Shown piece after piece: positions 19,977 to 27,838 of a stretch of 56,893 nt of DNA. The translations under genes were made by a program, and so were the position numbers. Source of the DNA: Acidimicrobiaceae bacterium (GTDB lineage Bacteria > Actinomycetota > Acidimicrobiia > Acidimicrobiales > RAAP-2); NCBI GenBank assembly GCA_003170315.1, contig PNAH01000028.1, positions 45,577 to 102,469 of the forward strand, in the 5' to 3' direction. Each line of letters opens with the position of its first letter. Position 1 is the first letter of the stretch. The notes beneath the pieces were generated by a model, which saw only the letters and a list, made by a program, of their open reading frames with translations, searched no databases and was not told the DNA's origin.

Positions 19977-20354
19977 TCAAACTTCCCCGGAAGACATCTG
20001 TCTTGCCGATTCATTGCCTGCTTTTCTTGATTCGATAGAACATGTGGCCACTCGCGGTGTATACGCACCGCAACGCCCGTGACCACATGAGCAAAATTGA
20101 TCATCGCGAAAACCAGTGTGTATTGATCGCGATGCGAAAGATGTCGACGGAGCCAGCACGCGAGTGCCCAAATTGGCGACCGGAATCCGATTGAACAGTG
20201 TGGTGTTTTCCAGCAGCGCCAGCCACGTGGTCTCGTCGCGGGTACGCCACGTGCGAACCTGGACGTCCGTCACGTTGGATCGTCGCGCTGACGAAATCAG
20301 AATCGACGAAATCCTGGATACCGCGACGCCGGTAAGGAGACCAGAAAAAATCAC
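19977..20354 (-). CDS. Possible small protein, 125 residues, unknown
   Basis: A GTG at 20354 stands seven bases after AGAAGGA and opens a short hydrophobic stretch (VIFSGLLTGVAVSRISSIL) followed by a basic segment. The leader before it is about 70 bases long and matches the leader of the small membrane protein at 22810-23073, which is the main reason to consider it a gene. The second half of the translation (cysteine and arginine rich) does not look like protein, so the gene may be decayed or frameshifted. The remaining sequence 20355-20582 contains only this leader and no other recognisable feature. Confidence 0.3.
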   Translation of the reverse strand: MIFSGLLTGVAVSRISSILISSARRSNVTDVQVRTWRTRDETTWLALLENTTLFNRIPVANLGTRVLAPSTSFASRSIHTGFRDDQFCSCGHGRCGAYTPRVATCSIESRKAGNESARQMSSGEV

Positions 20355-20362
20355 AACGCGTT

Positions 20363-20432
20363 CCTTCTCAAAAGGGCCTGACAAAATGTCAGGTCCAAAG
20401 GATGCGGGATCTAGACGTCCTGGAAGCACAGT
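20363..20432. repeat. Leader repeat copy 1
   Basis: This block aligns without gaps (offset 2717) to 23080-23149. Both lie directly upstream of a minus-strand start codon. It contains a perfect 7-base inverted repeat CCTGACA/TGTCAGG at 20377-20393, then a conserved AAGGATGCG and GACGTCCT. Confidence 0.6.
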
Positions 20433-20582
20433 ACCAGAGTCGCGCCCGGTTCTAACAAGGCCAATTTCTGGGAGCGGCCCACTGCGGTGTTGGTGTTCCG
20501 TGAGACAAATCCAACTCCGGACGGGATGCTTCATTGAACCGTGACGGCGTGACTCGCTGGCGGCGCTGGCACCGGCGATTCG

Positions 20583-21323
20583 TTAAGGACCCTTGGGTTT
20601 GGCCCACTGGTCAAGATTGACCGCGTCGATTGACTTGGTAACGAGGCGCGTGGCGAGGTCGGTGAGACCCTCGTTGTGGTTTCTCGCGTGGGCTCGCAAT
20701 CGATTGAATGCTTCGTCCATATCGCAGCCCGTCGATTGGCGTATCATCCCCTTCGCCTGCTCGATGATGACACGGCTATTGAGGGCGTTACTCAATTGAG
20801 CGTTCAACGTACCGGCGTCGATTGTTGAACGGTGTTGAAGTATGGCTATGGTCGCGACGTCGGCGAGACCTTGCGCCACCAAAACGTCATCATCCGTCAT
20901 CAGTCCCTGATGGGTCCGAAAGAGGTTTAGCGCGCCAATCGTTCGACCGCGAAGGCGCATCGGCAGACTGTGCACCGCCCGGAAGCCTTGGGCGAGCGCT
21001 CGAGGCGTAAAGAGCGGCCATCGGCCATCAGTTTCGCTTAGTGCATGATTGGTGATGGCGAGGCCGCCGCGAAAACAGTCGACGCACGGACCTTCATTGG
21101 TTTGAATCTGAAACAGCTCTAGTACAGTCATCGACTCACTTGACGAGGCCACGAACTGGAGTTCACCATCTGGCGAAGCCAGCATGACGCCGGCGGCGTC
21201 GACGTCAACCGCCTCCACGCAGCGAAGGCACAATACGGTGAGTACGTCAATGACGTCGTAGTCGTCGACCAAGTTGTCCGCCAACTCCACCAGCGTCGCG
21301 ATCAAGAGCGACTCTCGTTCCAT
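20583..21323 (-). CDS. GAF and ANTAR domain protein
   Basis: The 246-residue protein has a GAF domain at about 15-165 (VDVDAAGVMLASPDGELQFV, LQIQTNEGPCVDC-like FQIQTNEGPCVDC, VHSLPMRLRGRTIGALNLFR) and a C-terminal ANTAR domain (ALNSRVIIEQAKGMIRQ, DEAFNRLRAHARNHNEG). ANTAR domains bind paired hairpins in nascent mRNA and cause antitermination; GAF senses small ligands or redox. The start at ATG 21323 has GGGAGG eight bases before it, in preference to an in-frame GTG at 21344. It is followed downstream by the leader-repeat gene and csbD copy. Confidence 0.92.
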   Translation of the reverse strand: MERESLLIATLVELADNLVDDYDVIDVLTVLCLRCVEAVDVDAAGVMLASPDGELQFVASSSESMTVLELFQIQTNEGPCVDCFRGGLAITNHALSETDGRWPLFTPRALAQGFRAVHSLPMRLRGRTIGALNLFRTHQGLMTDDDVLVAQGLADVATIAILQHRSTIDAGTLNAQLSNALNSRVIIEQAKGMIRQSTGCDMDEAFNRLRAHARNHNEGLTDLATRLVTKSIDAVNLDQWAKPKGP

Positions 21324-21402
21324 CGTTCTCGCCTCCCTTTTCACCGAACGCCATCAAGTTGTAGGGACCAATTACGTCGGGGCGTTCCGCACCCACATTC
21401 TA

Positions 21403-22143
21403 CTACTCATTATTCTCGATTTCCGGAGCGTCTATCCACTCACGCGACTCCGAATCGAGCCGCGTCGATCCCGAGACCACGCGATCGGCGAGCTCTGAAA
21501 GTTGGCATCCAACTCCAAACGCATGGGCCCGCAAGAGAACTAGTGAGTCCTTGACCGAAATGGAACCTTGGACCGCCAGCATTCCCGCTGCTTGATGGAC
21601 GCGAAAGTCCAGCATCGATGCTCCGTTCAACTCCCCGACGAGATTCTCTTGGGAACCACCGGCCTGTGTTGAGAGAATCGCTCGACCAATCACCGAGGCC
21701 ATGAGATACGCGTCGGAATCCTGTTCGGCATTCAGCGGTCCCGGAGTGGTTCGAAAGAGACTCAGGGCACCGAATCTGATAGCACCTAATCGAACCGGAA
21801 AACCAAAGACCGCTCTCGCGCCCAAGGCGGCGGCTTCGGGCCGGTACGTTTCCCAATTGGAGGCGCTCTCCTTGAGAAGATTCGTGTCTTCATTCGCGTC
21901 ACCATGACTCGCGTCCACCGCCGGACCTTCGCCGAGGGTGATTTCTAGATCCATGAGCGCTCCCGCGGCGTTATTGCTCGTACACAAGGACGTGAGATCT
22001 TCGCTGTCGCTGATCATGGCGATGCCGGCTCCATCAAGCGCCATGAACTCGGCCGCTACCGCGCAGAGTGCGTAGCCGTTGGTGCCCTCTCGCTCAAAAC
22101 GCTCCATGATCGTGAAAATATCGAGGAGCCGACGAACTGTCAC
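21403..22143 (-). CDS. GAF and divergent ANTAR domain protein
   Basis: The 246-residue protein is a second member of the same architecture: a GAF core (ALDGAGIAMISDSEDLTSLC, ITLGEGPAVDASHGD, AVFGFPVRLGAIRFGALSLFR) and a C-terminal helical ANTAR-like segment (MLDFRVHQAAGMLAVQGSI, DSLVLLRAHAFGVGC). The ANTAR part lacks the usual R-x-x-IEQAKG core, so RNA binding is less certain than for its neighbour. The start is GTG at 22143 without a clear ribosome-binding site; an internal ATG at 22107 is the alternative. It lies 79 bases upstream of the other GAF-ANTAR gene on the same strand. Confidence 0.8.
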   Translation of the reverse strand: MTVRRLLDIFTIMERFEREGTNGYALCAVAAEFMALDGAGIAMISDSEDLTSLCTSNNAAGALMDLEITLGEGPAVDASHGDANEDTNLLKESASNWETYRPEAAALGARAVFGFPVRLGAIRFGALSLFRTTPGPLNAEQDSDAYLMASVIGRAILSTQAGGSQENLVGELNGASMLDFRVHQAAGMLAVQGSISVKDSLVLLRAHAFGVGCQLSELADRVVSGSTRLDSESREWIDAPEIENNE

Positions 22144-22273
22144 TTGAACTCAGTCATGATCGAGAAGACGTGGTTCGCAACATCCAGAGTGCCATTGGGC
22201 GGAATGAATTCTGATGAACCAGGCGCATTGTCGGCTCATTCTCAGGCTCTTCTCTTGATTGGTTTTCCTAACA

Positions 22274-22314
22274 TCGTCGACAAGGATCAAGGGGGGCTTG
22301 ATCCTTGTCGACGA
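22274..22314 (-). terminator. Perfect 18-bp hairpin downstream of csbD
   Basis: Arms 22274-22291 and 22297-22314 are perfectly complementary with a loop of five G (C on the minus strand). It lies 35 bases after the csbD stop and before the GAF-ANTAR gene at 22143. The T-tract on either strand is poor. It may be a terminator or a structure that ANTAR proteins act on. Confidence 0.6.
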
Positions 22315-22348
22315 GAACTATGCAGCGCTCGCCGAGTGCCTTACGGAT

Positions 22349-22522
22349 CTACTCCTTAAGAGCGTCCTTGACGTTCTCGCCGGCCTGCTTGAGATTGCCC
22401 TTCATCTGATCGACGTTTCCCTCGGCTTCAAGTTGTGTGTCGCCAGTAGTTTTCCCGGCGGTCTCCTTGAGCTTGCCCTTGGCAATTTCAGCCAGGTTCT
22501 TGGCTTTCTTCTTTTTGCCCAT
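22349..22522 (-). CDS. CsbD family stress protein
   Basis: The 57-residue product is highly charged: MGKKKKAKNLAEIAKGKLKE, then TAGKTTGDTQLEAEGNVDQM and KGNLKQAGENVKDALKE. This is the standard CsbD arrangement with the K-G-N/D-x-K-Q-A-G-E-x-V-K-D-A core. CsbD proteins accumulate under general stress and their molecular function is unknown. GGAG five bases before the ATG supports the start. It is the intact counterpart of the frameshifted copy at 19805-19968. Confidence 0.92.
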   Translation of the reverse strand: MGKKKKAKNLAEIAKGKLKETAGKTTGDTQLEAEGNVDQMKGNLKQAGENVKDALKE

Positions 22523-22627
22523 CGTCACTCCATTTCTCGCTGAGAGGGTTTGCTTCGCTCGTCATTGGATCGATTGCGTAAGACCGACTTGGTCGAACGC
22601 GAATCCGCTCCGCTTGTCGCCAACGCC

Positions 22628-22699
22628 TCAACGCCGCACCATGAACACGATGAGGACAATGATGAGGATTAAGACGACCGTTCCGCCTCCTATATACAT
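22628..22699 (-). CDS. Hydrophobic 23-residue peptide
   Basis: An ATG at 22699 with AAGG six bases upstream encodes a 23-residue peptide that starts MYIGGG and is then almost wholly Val/Ile/Leu before a basic end (MVRR). Peptides of this shape, with a G-G-G start and a single membrane helix, are common and usually unannotated near csbD-type genes in actinobacteria; this is from general knowledge and not from a search. It is probably a single-pass membrane peptide. Confidence 0.55.
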   Translation of the reverse strand: MYIGGGTVVLILIIVLIVFMVRR

Positions 22700-22809
22700 A
22701 ACGACCTTTCTGAGTACATCGGAACCGTCTCCATTCGAAGCCCTTCTTAAGGGAGTCCCCGATTCTCAACGGTCACTTGAAGTCGACCGTGAGCGTCAGA
22801 CGAACGCCG

Positions 22810-23073
22810 CTATTTCGAGTCTTCGTGGACCGAACTAGTGTTTCCGGCCGTGTCGACTACTTGACGGTCCAGCGTGTGTCGAGGGGCTCGCTCTGGACCT
22901 CTCGAAACCGCGAAGACGATCGCGGATACGACAAACCCAAAGGCCCCGGCGATCATGAGAATCAATCCCACGGTCGAGAGGCGAAAGCCCGTTCCTTGAT
23001 AGGTGACGGCCCAGTACATAATTGCGCCCGCCGCGGCGGCGATAGCGCTGAGCACCATTCCTGGAAGACCCAT
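22810..23073 (-). CDS. Small two-helix membrane protein (DUF6458-like)
   Basis: The 87-residue product has two membrane helices (VLSAIAAAAGAIMYWAV; LSTVGLILMIAGAFGFVVSA) and a hydrophilic tail. The phrase STVGLILMIAGAFGF recalls actinobacterial DUF6458 proteins; I am not certain of the family. GGAG four bases before ATG 23073 supports the start. Its leader (23080-23149) is a near copy of the leader at 20363-20432, which suggests shared regulation. Confidence 0.75.
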   Translation of the reverse strand: MGLPGMVLSAIAAAAGAIMYWAVTYQGTGFRLSTVGLILMIAGAFGFVVSAIVFAVSRGPERAPRHTLDRQVVDTAGNTSSVHEDSK

Positions 23074-23079
23074 GTCACT

Positions 23080-23149
23080 CCTTCTTCTGCGTCCCTAACG
23101 AAATGTCAGGTGAGAAGGATGCGAGGTCTTGACGTCCTAAATGCAGCGT
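23080..23149. repeat. Leader repeat copy 2
   Basis: See copy 1 at 20363-20432. Here the inverted repeat is imperfect (CCTAACG/TGTCAGG, 23094-23110) while AAGGATGCG and GACGTCCT are kept. Confidence 0.6.
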
Positions 23150-23224
23150 AACACGGGGTGGGTGCAATCACGACGGTCGAAGGCAAAACCGGGCCGACCA
23201 CGTCCTGCCTGATGGGCCCCGACC

Positions 23225-23881
23225 TTACGTCGGTTTTATTGCGAGGCGCACACTGATCCCACCGAATTCCGATGACGTCGTCATCGGGAATCCGGAGTGG
23301 CGAAATACCGCCAGCATGTCGTGATTGACGAGCGACGTCTCGGCGCTGAACGTGGTGATACCTCTCGCCCAGGCGGCTTCGGCGAGGGCGCCGAGCAGTC
23401 GGTGACCGAGACCCAGGTGCTGGTAGTCGTCGCGCACCACGAAGGCGACCTCGGCCGTGGGGGACTCGGGATAGCGGTCGTAGCGTCCGACGGCGACGAG
23501 GTCCTCGCCGTCTTCAATCACGAGGGCCAATCGATCGACGAAATCCACCTGGGTAAAGTGCCGCACCTCGTCGGCGGAGAGCACCGGATGCAACGAAAAA
23601 TAACGACGGTAGATGGAGTCGAACGAGAGATGAGCGTGAAAGACCACCAACTTCTCCGCGTCTTCACTGCGGATGGGCCGCAGTCGGAACTTGGCGCCCG
23701 CCGCCACCCTGACCTCGGTGATCAACTCCTTCGGATAACGCCCAGGGAGAAACTGCTCGCGATTCGTTTGTTCAAGCAATGTCACGAGTCCCACTCCGTG
23801 TCGACGTGCGATGAACACGATTGTCGGACCGAATGATTCGATGTCATGCATCCATTTTCTTCGCCCACGAGCCGCGACCAT
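23225..23881 (-). CDS. GNAT family N-acetyltransferase
   Basis: The 218-residue product has a GNAT domain from about residue 60: FRLRPIRSEDAEKLVVFHAHL, SFDSIYRRYFSLHP, VGRYDRYPESPTAEVAFVVRDD, and the acetyl-CoA loop QHLGLGHRLLGALAEAAW (Q/R-x-x-G-x-G/A form). The N-terminal 55 residues are poorly conserved. It resembles the acyltransferase domain of protein lysine acetyltransferases of the Pat type, but lacks their cyclic-nucleotide domain. Either 23881 or the ATG at 23851 may be the start; no clear ribosome-binding site is visible. Confidence 0.85.
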   Translation of the reverse strand: MVAARGRRKWMHDIESFGPTIVFIARRHGVGLVTLLEQTNREQFLPGRYPKELITEVRVAAGAKFRLRPIRSEDAEKLVVFHAHLSFDSIYRRYFSLHPVLSADEVRHFTQVDFVDRLALVIEDGEDLVAVGRYDRYPESPTAEVAFVVRDDYQHLGLGHRLLGALAEAAWARGITTFSAETSLVNHDMLAVFRHSGFPMTTSSEFGGISVRLAIKPT

Positions 23882-24203
23882 CAGGGAAAAAGGTCACTTT
23901 CGCACGACGTCACATGCGCTGTCGGCGTCAAGGAGCCGCGAGGGGCGCCGGATCGGGACCTTTTACTCTGATGTCCCTAAAGGAGCCACATCTACGGTGG
24001 AATTGTGTCCGCCATTTTCGAGACCAACAGTACGGTAACGCGAGATGTCCCGTATTGCCGCTTTTCCTCATTGGCGTTGCTTCGCTTTAGCTCGCGTCAG
24101 TCGACATTCCGATCGCGAATGTCTACCGTTCTGGTTAGCCTGCTGATTTCTGCCCAAGGCACCTAACCGCGTTCAAATATCACAAACCAAAGGAGAAAGA
24201 ATC
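23882..24203. other. Intergenic region before the alcohol dehydrogenase
   Basis: No gene is recognised. The right end carries the Shine-Dalgarno AAAGGAGA before the ATG at 24204. No convincing promoter pair or repeat was found. Confidence 0.4.
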
Positions 24204-25256
24204 ATGAAGGCACTTGTCTACAAAGGCCCCGGCAAGAAGAGCTGGGAAGAGGTACCCGATCCGGTCATCCAGAAGTCGAGCGACGTGATCGTCAAAATGG
24301 TCGCCACCACGATATGCGGCACCGACTTGCACATTCTCAAAGGTGACGTGCCAGAAGTCGAAGTTGGACGAATTCTCGGACACGAAGGCATCGGCGTGAT
24401 CACCGAGATTGGCACGGGTGTGACGCAGCTGGCCGTCGGCGACAAGGTGATCCTGTCGTGCGTGAGCTCCTGCGGGCGATGTTCCAACTGCCGAGAGGGC
24501 CTCTTCGGTCACTGTCTCGACCCCGAAGGCGTTGCCGGGATCGGCTGGATCTTCGGCTACATGATCGACGGCACGCAGGCCGAGTTGGTGCGCGTCCCGT
24601 TCGCCGAGAATTCGGTCTACAAGATGCCCGAGAGCCTGACGGAATCCGAAGGCATCTTGTTGTCGGACATTCTGCCGACCGGGTTCGAGATCGGTGTGCA
24701 GTACGGCGACGTGAACCCGGGCGACGTGGTCGCGGTCATTGGTTCGGGTCCGGTCGGACTCGCTTCAGTTATGACCGCTCGACTTTACGGCCCGTCAAAG
24801 ATCATCGCGATTGACCTCGACGACAGTCGTCTCAAGCGCGCCGCTGACTTCGGCGCGACCGACACGGTTAACTCCGGCGACGCGGATTGGAAAGAGCAGG
24901 TGCTCGCATTAACCGACGGCCAAGGCGTCGACGTCGCCATTGAGGCGGTCGGTGTGCCGCAGACCTTCACCATGGCCACGGAGATCGTTCGCCCTGGCGG
25001 CAGCGTCGCCAACATTGGCGTGCACGGTAAGCCGGTGGAGTTGGCGCTGAACGAGCTCTGGATCAAGAACATCGACATTTCGATGGGTCTCGTGAACACG
25101 AACACGCTCGCCATGTTGTTGAAGCTCGTCACGCAGAAGCAGTTGCCGGTGGAGAGCTTCGTCACCCACGAATTCTCCTTCGACCAGATCCTCCAGGCGT
25201 ACGACGTCTTTGGGAACGCGGCCGAGCACGACGCTCTGAAGGTCCTCATTCATTAA
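24204..25256 (+). CDS. Zinc-dependent alcohol dehydrogenase
   Basis: The 350-residue protein is a medium-chain dehydrogenase. Catalytic zinc ligands fit Cys38 and His60-Glu61 (TTICGTDLHILKG and ILGHEGIG); the structural zinc site is Cys90, Cys93, Cys96, Cys104 (SCGRCSNCREGLFGHC). The cofactor loop is GSGPVGLASV near residue 175. The alcohol substrate is not predictable. The strong ribosome-binding site AAAGGAGA makes the start secure. It stands alone; no partner gene is adjacent. Confidence 0.95.
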   Translation: MKALVYKGPGKKSWEEVPDPVIQKSSDVIVKMVATTICGTDLHILKGDVPEVEVGRILGHEGIGVITEIGTGVTQLAVGDKVILSCVSSCGRCSNCREGLFGHCLDPEGVAGIGWIFGYMIDGTQAELVRVPFAENSVYKMPESLTESEGILLSDILPTGFEIGVQYGDVNPGDVVAVIGSGPVGLASVMTARLYGPSKIIAIDLDDSRLKRAADFGATDTVNSGDADWKEQVLALTDGQGVDVAIEAVGVPQTFTMATEIVRPGGSVANIGVHGKPVELALNELWIKNIDISMGLVNTNTLAMLLKLVTQKQLPVESFVTHEFSFDQILQAYDVFGNAAEHDALKVLIH

Positions 25257-25467
25257 AGCGTCGTCACGGGGACGATTCGTCATAGCGTTGGACGACGTTA
25301 TGGCGAACGCCCCGTCTCGGTGAGACGTACTAATCGTGCTCGTGTCGGTTCTGAACGAACGGGTGCACCGGTTCGCGATACCCTTTCGCGTCTACGCGAC
25401 GGCGTTGCAATGACCGTTCACAGGTCGCGGTTCTGGCCGCGCGTCTTCGATGTCCGGAAAGCCGGGC
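25257..25467. other. Short intergenic region with weak stem-loop
   Basis: Just after the alcohol dehydrogenase, CGTCATAGCG (25279-25288) and CGTTATGGCG (25296-25305) can pair with G-U pairs, and ACGGGG/CCCCGT lies outside them. It could be a weak terminator. No gene is seen. Confidence 0.3.
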
Positions 25468-26103
25468 CTACCCGCCAACGCTTTTGGCAACTGTCCCGGC
25501 GTGATTTGTCAACACCCCGGCGACCACGGTATCGACCACCGTCTGAGCGAAGCCATCACTGAGCGGGAGGTGGGATTGTAGGAGACGGTGGTAGGCGGCC
25601 CCGTACAGCAAATCCAGCACCACTTCAGCGTCAACATCGTTTGACACTTCGCCACGTTCGATGGCTCGATCGATCATTACGCGGTGGTGCGTGCGCACTC
25701 GCACGACGAAGCGATCACGCCAGACCTCGGCTAAATCTGGATCGCGCTGGACTTCGGCGACGAGTCCCGCCAAGGTGCGACCCATCACAGTTCCTTTGAC
25801 CACCTTGATGAATCCGCGAAGTGCGGCGAGCAGGTCTTCGTGCAGGGAGCCAGCGGAGGGGATTGGCTGTAAGGCAAGGAATTGGTCCGAGAATGCTTCG
25901 AAGACCAAGGTGCCCTTCGTGGGCCATCGTCGGTAGATGGTGGTTTTGCTGACCTTGGCGCGCAAGGCGACTTCGTCAATGGTCAGGTCCACGAAGCCGC
26001 GCTCGTTCAACAACTCATTTGTCGCAGAGATGATGGCCTGGTGGGAACGCTCGCTACGAGGTCGACCTCGTGGTGCCGTTACGGATGTTGTGGGTTCGGT
26101 CAT
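25468..26103 (-). CDS. TetR family transcriptional regulator
   Basis: The 211-residue protein has the TetR helix-turn-helix at about residues 15-60 (AIISATNELLNERGFVDLTI, EVALRAKVSKTTIYRRWPTKG) and a C-terminal helical ligand domain of the TetR_C AcrR-like type. It diverges from an MFS exporter, and a palindrome lies between the two. The usual logic is that it represses the exporter until a drug-like ligand binds. The start is ATG 26103; the earlier ATG would leave no room for the divergent promoter. Confidence 0.93.
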   Translation of the reverse strand: MTEPTTSVTAPRGRPRSERSHQAIISATNELLNERGFVDLTIDEVALRAKVSKTTIYRRWPTKGTLVFEAFSDQFLALQPIPSAGSLHEDLLAALRGFIKVVKGTVMGRTLAGLVAEVQRDPDLAEVWRDRFVVRVRTHHRVMIDRAIERGEVSNDVDAEVVLDLLYGAAYHRLLQSHLPLSDGFAQTVVDTVVAGVLTNHAGTVAKSVGG

Positions 26104-26106
26104 GAC

Positions 26107-26151
26107 TTGACAGGTTATCACACTTACGGTACGATACGTGTCGTACCGTAA
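26107..26151 (+). promoter_or_regulatory. MFS promoter overlapped by TetR operator
   Basis: A plus-strand promoter has a consensus -35 TTGACA (26107-26112), a 17-base spacer and -10 TACGAT (26130-26135). A perfect inverted repeat TTACGGTACGA (26124-26134), a 6-base spacer, and TCGTACCGTAA (26141-26151) covers the -10 and the start site. This is the expected arrangement for repression by the adjacent TetR protein. Confidence 0.85.
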
Positions 26152-26165
26152 ATAAGGAGAAGCCG

Positions 26166-27686
26166 ATGACCCCAGTGCAGACCAATCGAAGGGCCCGCCT
26201 GCGGCCCAGTCACCCCGAAATTCTCGACGCCAGCGACTTGAGCAGCACTCGTTCGCCGATACCGATCGCTTCTACGGTGACGACGTCTGAGGAGCCAGAC
26301 AGCGAGAAGGAACAAGCGGCCGGACTGTCCAAGTCAGCGCTCACCTTGGTTCTGCTGGCGTCGTTCATGGTGGTCTTGGACTTCAGCATTGTCAACGTGG
26401 CCCTGCCTTCGATCCATCGCGCGTTGGGTTTCGGAGGTAATTCGGTGCAGTGGGTCGTAACGGCGTACGCCATCACCTTCGGCGGCCTCTTGATCTTGGG
26501 CGGACGCATCGCTGACACCTTTGGCCGGCGGTCGCTGTTGATCGCCGGATTGCTGATCTTCGCTGTCGCGTCGCTGGCCGCCGGTGTGGCCGATGACGCC
26601 GTCTTGCTGGTCGTGGCGCGAGCCGTCCAGGGTATGGGCGCGGCGATTGTGGCGCCCGCGTCACTGTCGCTCATTACTGCACGTCTTGCGGAAGGCCCAC
26701 AACGCACCCGGGCCCTCGGACTTTACGGCGCCACGGCGTCGATTGGGTTCGTGGCGGGACAGGTGCTGGGCGGCGTACTCGTGGAGTACACCAGTTGGCG
26801 ATTGATCTTCTTGGTGAACGTGCCGGTGGGTATCGCCGCCGCCGTATGGGCCCCTCGGCTGATCAGCTCAGTGCGGCGCAGTTCGAAGGCGACTCACCTC
26901 GACGTGACGGGCGGAGTACTCATCACGCTCGCGGTGGCGGCCGGGGTCTTCGCCATTTCCGAGGCGCCCGTTCAGGGCTCGTTCGATCCGCCCGTGCTGG
27001 CGGCGCTGGTCGTCGCGGCGTTGGCGATGGGCAGCTTCGTCGCGGTCGAGCGCGTGCAGTCGGCACCGCTCATCGATCTCTCGCTGCTGCGCCGACGAGG
27101 ACTTCGCACCGCCGCCATCCTCACTTTTGTGATGGGTGCGTGCACGGCGGGAGAACTGGTGGTGCTGTCGGTGTATCTGCAGCAGGCGCTGCACGACTCA
27201 CCGTTGGCGGCCGGCCTGGTCATCGCCCCCCAAGGGGTCGTCGGTTTCATGACCGGCATGTTCGGCGCCCGACTGGTTGGACGCATTGGCATGCGTGCCT
27301 TATTAGTCGCTTCCACGGCATCGATGGGCGTGGGTTTCTTGATACTGGCTCACCTGCCTTCGAGCGGTCACTACAGCCCGGTGTTCTTCGCGGTCGTGCT
27401 GGTGGGCTTCGGAGTCGTGGGCACCGCGTTCGGAACGACCGTCATGGCCGCCAGCGGCATGGCCCAGAGCGACCAGGGCTTGGTCGGTGGCGTGGTGAAC
27501 ACCACGCGCCAAGTTGGTGCCGCGGTGGGCGTGGCCGCGCTCGTCGGCATCGCCGAGGGCGCACGCGCGCGCGCCGGCGTCGCCACACTCAGCGGCGACC
27601 GCACCGCGATGTTGGTCGCGGCTCTGGTCGGTTTCATCGGTACGGTCGCTGCGTGGTACGGAGCTCGAACGAGCGCACCATCGTGA
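26166..27686 (+). CDS. MFS transporter of the DHA2 (14-TM drug:H+ antiporter) family
   Basis: The 506-residue protein has about fourteen hydrophobic segments after a 60-residue N-terminal tail. It shows the DHA2 signatures MVVLDFSIVNVALPSIHRAL (segment 1), the LLILGGRIADTFGRRSL loop, and the GAIVAPASLSLIT-like ALGLYGATASIGFVAGQVLGG motif C. Such proteins export drugs, dyes or antiseptics. AAGGAG lies before the ATG at 26166. It is divergent from the TetR gene and controlled by the operator between them. Confidence 0.93.
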   Translation: MTPVQTNRRARLRPSHPEILDASDLSSTRSPIPIASTVTTSEEPDSEKEQAAGLSKSALTLVLLASFMVVLDFSIVNVALPSIHRALGFGGNSVQWVVTAYAITFGGLLILGGRIADTFGRRSLLIAGLLIFAVASLAAGVADDAVLLVVARAVQGMGAAIVAPASLSLITARLAEGPQRTRALGLYGATASIGFVAGQVLGGVLVEYTSWRLIFLVNVPVGIAAAVWAPRLISSVRRSSKATHLDVTGGVLITLAVAAGVFAISEAPVQGSFDPPVLAALVVAALAMGSFVAVERVQSAPLIDLSLLRRRGLRTAAILTFVMGACTAGELVVLSVYLQQALHDSPLAAGLVIAPQGVVGFMTGMFGARLVGRIGMRALLVASTASMGVGFLILAHLPSSGHYSPVFFAVVLVGFGVVGTAFGTTVMAASGMAQSDQGLVGGVVNTTRQVGAAVGVAALVGIAEGARARAGVATLSGDRTAMLVAALVGFIGTVAAWYGARTSAPS

Positions 27687-27772
27687 GTGACACCCGGTCG
27701 CTGCCAGCGCGCCCGGAGCCATGACGTCGCGGGGCGACATCATGGTCTGGAGTTTTCGATCTCTCACCCTTG

Positions 27773-27807
27773 CATTGTGGACAACAATGTGATATCACTG
27801 AGATATC
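27773..27807. promoter_or_regulatory. Paired palindromes upstream of the SPFH gene
   Basis: CATTGT-N5-ACAATG (27773-27789) is followed at once by two GATATC sites five bases apart (27791-27796, 27802-27807). They lie 31-65 bases before the SPFH start. The spacing of the two GATATC sites is that of a small dimeric or tetrameric DNA-binding protein; the second gene of the operon encodes a ribbon-helix-helix-like protein that could bind there. Confidence 0.45.
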
Positions 27808-27838
27808 GATTTAATGAAGCCACCCTCGAGGAGAGATG

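Noticed and set aside
20116..20544. A 142-residue plus-strand frame
   Set aside because: It runs through the repeated leader block and has a charged, low-information translation with no ribosome-binding site.
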